Below, piece by piece: positions 13,955 to 18,440 of a DNA stretch of 18,440 bases. Made by a program: the position numbers and the translations under genes. Within the stretch, counting starts at the first letter, position 1. Every line of letters starts with the position of its first letter. This stretch comes from Holophagaceae bacterium UBA1801 (GTDB taxonomy: Bacteria; Acidobacteriota; Holophagae; Holophagales; Holophagaceae), in contig DCFP01000095.1 in the NCBI GenBank assembly GCA_002319925.1, forward strand, positions 1 through 18,440. The letters run 5' to 3'. The notes under the pieces are model-generated. The model did no database searches. It was not told the DNA's origin and saw nothing but the letters and a program-made list of their open reading frames with translations.

Positions 13955-15124
13955 ATGACTCCATCCAAGATGACCCTCTTCACCCGGCACTTCGCCCTCG
14001 TCTTCGCCATCACCTTCATCACCTTCTTCGCAGCCTTCCAGCTGTTCCCCACAGTGCCGCTGCGGCTCATCCAGCTGGGTGCCACGGTAGGGCAGTCCGG
14101 CTCGTTCATGAGTGTGTTCACGGCCGGGTCTTCCTTCGGGGCCCTTTTCACGGGCCCCTTGGGCGACCGCATCGGCCTGCGGCGCACCATCGTGGGCTCT
14201 GCGGTGATCTACGCCCTGCTGCTGCTGGCCTACGGCCTGATCCGCGGCCATTGGTGGTGGTTCTGCGTGCTGGCACTGCCCCACGGCGTGGCCTGGTCCG
14301 GGCTGCTCACCGCCACCATGGCCACGCTGGGAAGCGTGCTGCCCGAGGACCGGCGGGCCGATGGCATGACTCTGTACGGCCTCGCAAGCCCCGGTGGCGT
14401 GGTCTTCGGGCCCATGCTGGGCTTGGCCATCTTCGGACGCTGGGGCTTCTCCGCCATCGCCATCAGCCTCGGGATCACTTTTTTGGTCCTCGCGCTCCTG
14501 GCCTTCACCCTCCCGCCCGACCGCGCGGACCGCGAACGGAGGTCCCCCCTCCAGATGCCGGAACGAAGCATGCTCGGCCCCTGCCTGGTCTTCTTCGCCA
14601 CAGCCCTGGGATACGGCGTGCTCGGGACCTACACCGCCCAGGAGGCCCTGAAACTGGACCTCTCGATGCCCTCGGCCTTCCTCACCTTCATGGCCGTCGG
14701 CATGGTGGGCATGCGCGTGGTCATGACCCAGCGCGGCTTCAGCACGAAGCCCGTCCGGCAGCTGCCCGCCATGCTCTGGCTGGCCTGCTCCGGGCTTCTG
14801 CTGCTTGCTCTCGCCCCCACGGGCCTGCCGCGCCACATCGCTGCGGCCCTGCTCTACGGCGCCGGCTACAGCATGGTGCATACCCTACTGAACACTCACG
14901 TCCTCGAAACCGTCCACCCCGAGCGCCGCGGCGCCGCCTTCGGCGCCACCCTCTTCTCCTTCGACGTCGGCATCGGCATCGGGGCCCTAGGCATTGGTGA
15001 ATTCATCGGCTGGTCCGAAGGCCACTACGGCGTCATCGGTTTCCGCATGGGCTGGGGGCTTTCGGCTTTGATGGCTTTGATCGCGGTACCGCTGGCGTAC
15101 CGGATGCTGAAAAAAGGTCGATGA
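13955..15124 (+). CDS. MFS transporter, paralogue 2
   Basis: 389-aa major facilitator with about twelve hydrophobic segments. It shares with the protein at 10804-12024 the TM1 segment (FQLFPTVPL against YQLFPVVPL), motif A (LFTGPLGDRIGLRR), HG..WSGL.TA, the P.GV..GP..GL segment, YGAGY.M.HTLL and the ERRGA.FGA..F..D stretch, in the same order. It is likely an exporter; substrate unknown. ATG 13955 has GAAG (13947-13950) upstream; GTG 13952 and ATG 13970 are alternatives. It lies 28 bp behind the cupin and is probably under the MarR-GNAT promoter. No clear terminator follows. Confidence 0.85.
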   Translation: MTPSKMTLFTRHFALVFAITFITFFAAFQLFPTVPLRLIQLGATVGQSGSFMSVFTAGSSFGALFTGPLGDRIGLRRTIVGSAVIYALLLLAYGLIRGHWWWFCVLALPHGVAWSGLLTATMATLGSVLPEDRRADGMTLYGLASPGGVVFGPMLGLAIFGRWGFSAIAISLGITFLVLALLAFTLPPDRADRERRSPLQMPERSMLGPCLVFFATALGYGVLGTYTAQEALKLDLSMPSAFLTFMAVGMVGMRVVMTQRGFSTKPVRQLPAMLWLACSGLLLLALAPTGLPRHIAAALLYGAGYSMVHTLLNTHVLETVHPERRGAAFGATLFSFDVGIGIGALGIGEFIGWSEGHYGVIGFRMGWGLSALMALIAVPLAYRMLKKGR

Positions 15125-15406
15125 AAGTCGCCGCCTTACCGGAGTTGAATCGGATCGCTTTGCATTACATGTAAATAGATCAACCGACACCACCTGCCAT
15201 CAAACTCATTGCAATTTGCAAATTAAAATAACTTAAATTTTACGTAGGATCGCATTGTCATAGCGAGACAATGATCTTGTCATAAACCTAACGATTCTCC
15301 TGAATGCCTTGCTGTTCCCTTGAAGCCGGGAAGCTTCCTGAGTCGCATCTCTGGATATGAAACCCCGTCTTCCTCTCTTTCACGTCCTTCCTTTCCGGAG
15401 GTCCTC
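15125..15406 (+). promoter_or_regulatory. AT-rich palindromic upstream region of the Ig-repeat gene
   Basis: No gene is visible in these 282 bp. The first half is far more AT-rich than the rest of the window. Perfect palindromes: TTACATGTAA (15165-15174), AATTTGCAAATT (15213-15224) and GGAAGCTTCC (15329-15338). Interrupted: CATTGTC-N7-GACAATG (15253-15273). TTGTCATA occurs twice (15255-15262, 15277-15284), 22 bp apart, about two helical turns. From 15364 the strand is pyrimidine-rich up to the SD GGAGG (15397-15401). I see no clear -10/-35 pair and no riboswitch I recognise. Probably a regulated promoter with a long leader. Confidence 0.5.
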
Positions 15407-18400
15407 ATGAGGTTTCGGCTCCACATTCAGGACCCGCTTCATCGATCGGCTGATCCGCACCCCGCTTGTGCTTTAGCGTCCATGGTTTTTCGATCGGCTT
15501 TGCCTGCGTTGGCTGCAGTCATTGCATTTCCAGCGTTGGCGAACGACGGGGTGACAGCCGCACCTAACGCAATCATTAAAACCGCGGCCAACGTGACCAC
15601 AGGCAAGACCGGCCTTCCGGCTTCCGTGCTTCTTCAGTCGGGCTGCACCTACCTGTGGACATTGATCGGAAATGGCACCATCACCTCCGCCACCAACAAG
15701 AACGCCATCACTTATACGGCGGGCGCCGTGGGTCCCATCGATCTCTCCTGTGATGTGACCAACATGGGGAACGAGAAAACCTCGGGTTCCGCATCGGTAA
15801 ATGTCGTGGCGGCTCCATTGGCTGCGATCACAGCGGATGCCTACGTGGCAGCTGGAAAGTCCAACCTTGAAGCTTCCGTGCCCGATCAGATCGGATGCAC
15901 CTACGCGTGGACCATAACTGGCGGCACGATTACGCCACCGGCCAATACAGCCAGCATTCACTACAAAGCAGGCGTGGCGGGCACAGCCACGCTGAAGTGC
16001 CTCGTCAAGAACGCTGCCGGCACAACGGCCACGGGCACCAAAGCTGTGAGCGTGGCTGCGTCCATGGCTACGATCAAGGCTCCTGCCACGGTCACGACAG
16101 GGCTCAGCTATGGCGCAATCGTTCCATCAACGCCGGGTGCCACATACGATTGGTCCCCGTCCACGGGCGTCACCGGTATCGTGGGGGGAACGACCAATTC
16201 GATCACCTTCACCGCGGGCCCAGTCGGAACAGCTCTTCTGAAGTGCAATGTCACGGTCGACAAGATTACTTCCTCAGGGAGCAAGGCTCTCAAAATCGTG
16301 GCAGCCCCCGATGCTACGATCACCATCCCGGTACCCAAGATCACGGCGCACGCCACAGGGCTGAAGGCTTCTGTCCCTGCGCAAGCCGTCGGATGCACCT
16401 ACACTTGGCATTTGACAGGTGGCACCATAACCGCCGGCGCCGGCACTCATGCCATCATTTACACAGCGGGCGCCATCGGCACGGCTCATCTATCCTGCAC
16501 CGTGAAGAACGCCGCCGGGACTACGGATACTCGACCTCTGGACATCCCCGTGATCGCGCCTCCGGTGCCCACGGCCATCACCGCATCTTCTCCCGTCACC
16601 GCTGGCGTCTCCGGCTGGAGCGCCTACGTTCCTTCGAATTACCACGTTGCGTGGACCATCACCAATGGGTCCATCGACACTAACCCGAATGCACCGTCGA
16701 TCACCTTCACACCCACGGCTGTTGGCACTGCCACCTTGAAGTGCGTGGCCACCAACGAGGCGGGCACGGCTGTCTCTGCGACCAAGACCGTCACCGTGAT
16801 TGCCGCCCCCGTGACGACGATCGCCGCTCCTGCTTCCATCATCGTCGGAACAACCTCCGCGGCCTCTGTTCCGACACAGACAGGCTGCACTTACGCCTGG
16901 AGTGTGTCCAAGGGAACGGCCGATATCCTCAGTGGCGCAAGCACTCACAGCATCACCTTCAACTCAACGGAAACCACCGCGACTCCTATCACGCTGCAAT
17001 GCGTCGTCACCAACGCCGCAGGAACCATCGCCACCGGCACCAAGGACATCGCGGTCGCCCTACGCACCATCACCGGAAAATGCGATGTCACCAATATCTC
17101 TTTCAATGCCAGCACTGGCCTTATCACGCCCGCAACGGTGCATCATCCGGTGAGCTATAGCGCGATCCTTGCTGATGGAACGATTCTGCCAGGCACGACC
17201 GATCCAGCGACCGGCACTTTTTCCATTCCGAATGTTCCCACTGGAAGTTTCTGGCTCAAGTTTGGGAGCAGTAATTCAAACTATGCCTGGACCAACCAGA
17301 CCAGCGTGGACTGGAGCTACCTGAACGCCGGACGGAGCGACAAGGAACTTCCGTCCCTATCCACCAATGTCGTCTTCAATACAACGAATCTCGACTCCTG
17401 GCAGGCTGGCGGTGTCGATTGGCTGGTCTTCTACGACTTCAACACGGATCTGTACTCCACCCCTGATAGCGAAGCCTCCTCAGGGATCCCCGCGAATGGC
17501 GACACGGCCCTGAATGCCCTGACCGTCGATTGGCACAACAAGCTGGACGGCCCGTTCCCTCTCCTGGACACCACAAAAGGAGACTCGCCCCGGCTGGGAC
17601 AGATGTCCCACTCCACCTCAGGTACCGAGAATACCTGGTCGCTCAAGCGGATGTATAAACCCGCCACCGTCACCATGTCAGATGGTTCGGGAACCGTCAT
17701 CGGGGGTGTGTTCACATCACCGGCGACCACAAATGTCAGCGCCGTCTATAAGCGGTCCGAATTCATGGCCTACCGAAGCCAGCTCAATCCCGTCCGGACT
17801 CAGAAATCTGCCGGCATGGGCTTCGAGATGATGCCAGGGGCCACCCAGTATGGGTACCCCGGCAGCTCCATGGATAATTTCTGGACCAACAACAGTGACA
17901 AGAATGTCCTCACCGATGTGAATCTGGGCAGCGTGGCCGTGCCAACCCTGCCCGTAGGTTTCCAGCGCATTGCCTGTGCCCGTGAAAGGTACTTTGTTGA
18001 CCTTAAGGCCCCCAGTGCGACCTCCGCATGGAGCCTCAAAGGACAGATCATCACCTTCCAGCTCACCATGCCTTCAGCGGCCTCACCGCTGCGCCCCTTG
18101 GTGAGCCCCGTCAAGAGCCCAACCATCAACGGGAACAACTTGTTCAACAATCAGACAGGCGTCACGTTGACCCCGACCCTCGCCTGGACCGCGCCGGACA
18201 AAGGCACACCTCAAGCCTACATCGTCTACATTTACAAGCTCACCAACGCTAGCGGGATTACCGATGGCGAGCGTGTTGGCCGGCTCTACCTGCCGGGCAC
18301 CATGACATCCGTTCAACTTCCGGCGGGCATTCTGGAGACCGGTCAGGCCTACTGCGTGCAGATCCGTGCCTATGCGCAAAGTGGATACGACCCCACGACG

Positions 18401-18440
18401 GCGCCGTTCAAATCAGGGCGTTTCCCTTACGGCTACTGCG
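15407..18440 (+). CDS. Large exported protein with Ig-like repeats and FN3-like region (3' end outside window)
   Basis: An uninterrupted frame from ATG 15407 to the window end: 1,011 codons and no stop, the longest gene here. GGAGG (15397-15401) five bases upstream fixes the start. Residues 1-45 are a long signal peptide (hydrophobic core from about 29, cleavage after FPALA); an ATG at 15482 would give a classical short one but has no SD. Residues about 50-550: six Ig-like repeats. Around 554-615: a carboxypeptidase-regulatory-like segment (GTFSIPNVPTGSFWLKF). About 615-910: unrecognised, Trp/Asn/Ser-rich. About 915-1007: FN3-like (TPTLAWTAPDKG...YIVYIYKL...QAYCVQIRAYA). Export by Sec and a surface or adhesion role are inferred; no anchor is visible. 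Composition is Ala/Thr-rich and less GC-rich than the metabolic genes. Confidence 0.85.
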   Translation, partial: MRFRLHIQDPLHRSADPHPACALASMVFRSALPALAAVIAFPALANDGVTAAPNAIIKTAANVTTGKTGLPASVLLQSGCTYLWTLIGNGTITSATNKNAITYTAGAVGPIDLSCDVTNMGNEKTSGSASVNVVAAPLAAITADAYVAAGKSNLEASVPDQIGCTYAWTITGGTITPPANTASIHYKAGVAGTATLKCLVKNAAGTTATGTKAVSVAASMATIKAPATVTTGLSYGAIVPSTPGATYDWSPSTGVTGIVGGTTNSITFTAGPVGTALLKCNVTVDKITSSGSKALKIVAAPDATITIPVPKITAHATGLKASVPAQAVGCTYTWHLTGGTITAGAGTHAIIYTAGAIGTAHLSCTVKNAAGTTDTRPLDIPVIAPPVPTAITASSPVTAGVSGWSAYVPSNYHVAWTITNGSIDTNPNAPSITFTPTAVGTATLKCVATNEAGTAVSATKTVTVIAAPVTTIAAPASIIVGTTSAASVPTQTGCTYAWSVSKGTADILSGASTHSITFNSTETTATPITLQCVVTNAAGTIATGTKDIAVALRTITGKCDVTNISFNASTGLITPATVHHPVSYSAILADGTILPGTTDPATGTFSIPNVPTGSFWLKFGSSNSNYAWTNQTSVDWSYLNAGRSDKELPSLSTNVVFNTTNLDSWQAGGVDWLVFYDFNTDLYSTPDSEASSGIPANGDTALNALTVDWHNKLDGPFPLLDTTKGDSPRLGQMSHSTSGTENTWSLKRMYKPATVTMSDGSGTVIGGVFTSPATTNVSAVYKRSEFMAYRSQLNPVRTQKSAGMGFEMMPGATQYGYPGSSMDNFWTNNSDKNVLTDVNLGSVAVPTLPVGFQRIACARERYFVDLKAPSATSAWSLKGQIITFQLTMPSAASPLRPLVSPVKSPTINGNNLFNNQTGVTLTPTLAWTAPDKGTPQAYIVYIYKLTNASGITDGERVGRLYLPGTMTSVQLPAGILETGQAYCVQIRAYAQSGYDPTTAPFKSGRFPYGYC
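15560..17068 (+). repeat. Six tandem Ig-like domain repeats
   Basis: Aligning each unit on its GCTYxW-like motif gives starts at 15641, 15893, 16136, 16391, 16637 and 16883, a period of 243-255 bp (81-85 residues). Each unit ends in a T(A/L)xLxC(x)VxNxAGT-like strand followed by a short I/V-A-A-P linker. Units 1, 2, 4 and 6 have Cys in both places, giving one likely disulfide each; units 3 (GATYDW) and 5 (YHVAW) keep only the second Cys. Repeats differ a good deal in DNA sequence, so they are old rather than fresh duplications. Confidence 0.8.

Noticed and set aside
13883..14881. 332-codon minus-strand frame across MFS paralogue 2
   Set aside because: Same kind of Gly/Glu/His-rich shadow; the plus strand has a clear transporter.
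15300..15406. c-di-GMP riboswitch before the large exported protein
   Set aside because: None of the GEMM core words or the tetraloop-receptor arrangement could be found.
15895..16683. 262-codon plus-strand frame within the Ig-repeat gene
   Set aside because: His/Arg/Gly-rich, periodic only because it is the shifted reading of the repeats; the other frame has a signal peptide, an SD and no stops.
15560..17068. CRISPR-like periodic repeats
   Set aside because: The period is about 250 bp, repeats are diverged and in frame; they encode protein domains.

Overview
The window (18,440 bp, GC-rich apart from a few islands) looks like the chromosome of a Gram-negative, diderm bacterium using the MEP isoprenoid pathway. 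The uppS-cdsA-dxr-rseP order, an MglA-type GTPase and several hybrid signalling proteins would fit an Acidobacteriota (Holophagae/Geothrix-like) or a deltaproteobacterial-grade genome. That placement is an inference from gene content, not a sequence match.

Layout. (1) 1-489: C-terminal half of an Mrp/NBP35-type Fe-S carrier ATPase, followed by a CGCCAAG-repeat hairpin. (2) 2965-617 (minus): an ArnC-like polyprenyl-phosphate glycosyltransferase and, 12 bp behind it, a beta-CASP metallo-beta-lactamase nuclease; a secreted CAP-domain protein is divergent at 3026-3667. (3) 6151-3776 (minus): a 791-aa protein joining an MglA-like GTPase, coiled coil, PAS, degenerate histidine-kinase core and intact receiver domain. 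(4) 6306-10790 (plus): envelope-lipid operon uppS-cdsA-dxr-rseP, interrupted between cdsA and dxr by a low-GC GxxExxY gene bounded by inverted repeats. (5) 10804-12551: MFS exporter and DinB-family protein, probably read-through from rseP. (6) 12605-15124: MarR-GNAT fusion, cupin and a second MFS protein paralogous to the first, behind a promoter carrying three alternating ATGGA/TCCAT half-sites. (7) 15125-15406: palindrome-rich, AT-rich regulatory gap. (8) 15407 to the end: an exported protein of more than 1,000 residues with six Ig-like repeats, running off the window.

How they work together. uppS, cdsA and dxr supply undecaprenyl phosphate, CDP-diacylglycerol and MEP; rseP couples the same unit to envelope stress proteolysis. 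The ArnC-like transferase would use the same lipid carrier. The MarR/MFS module resembles a self-regulated efflux locus. The GTPase/PAS/receiver protein is the most unusual gene: it appears built to receive both nucleotide-state and phospho-signals without its own phospho-donor histidine.

The best candidates for something little described are the MglA-PAS-pseudokinase-receiver protein and the inverted-repeat GxxExxY cassette.
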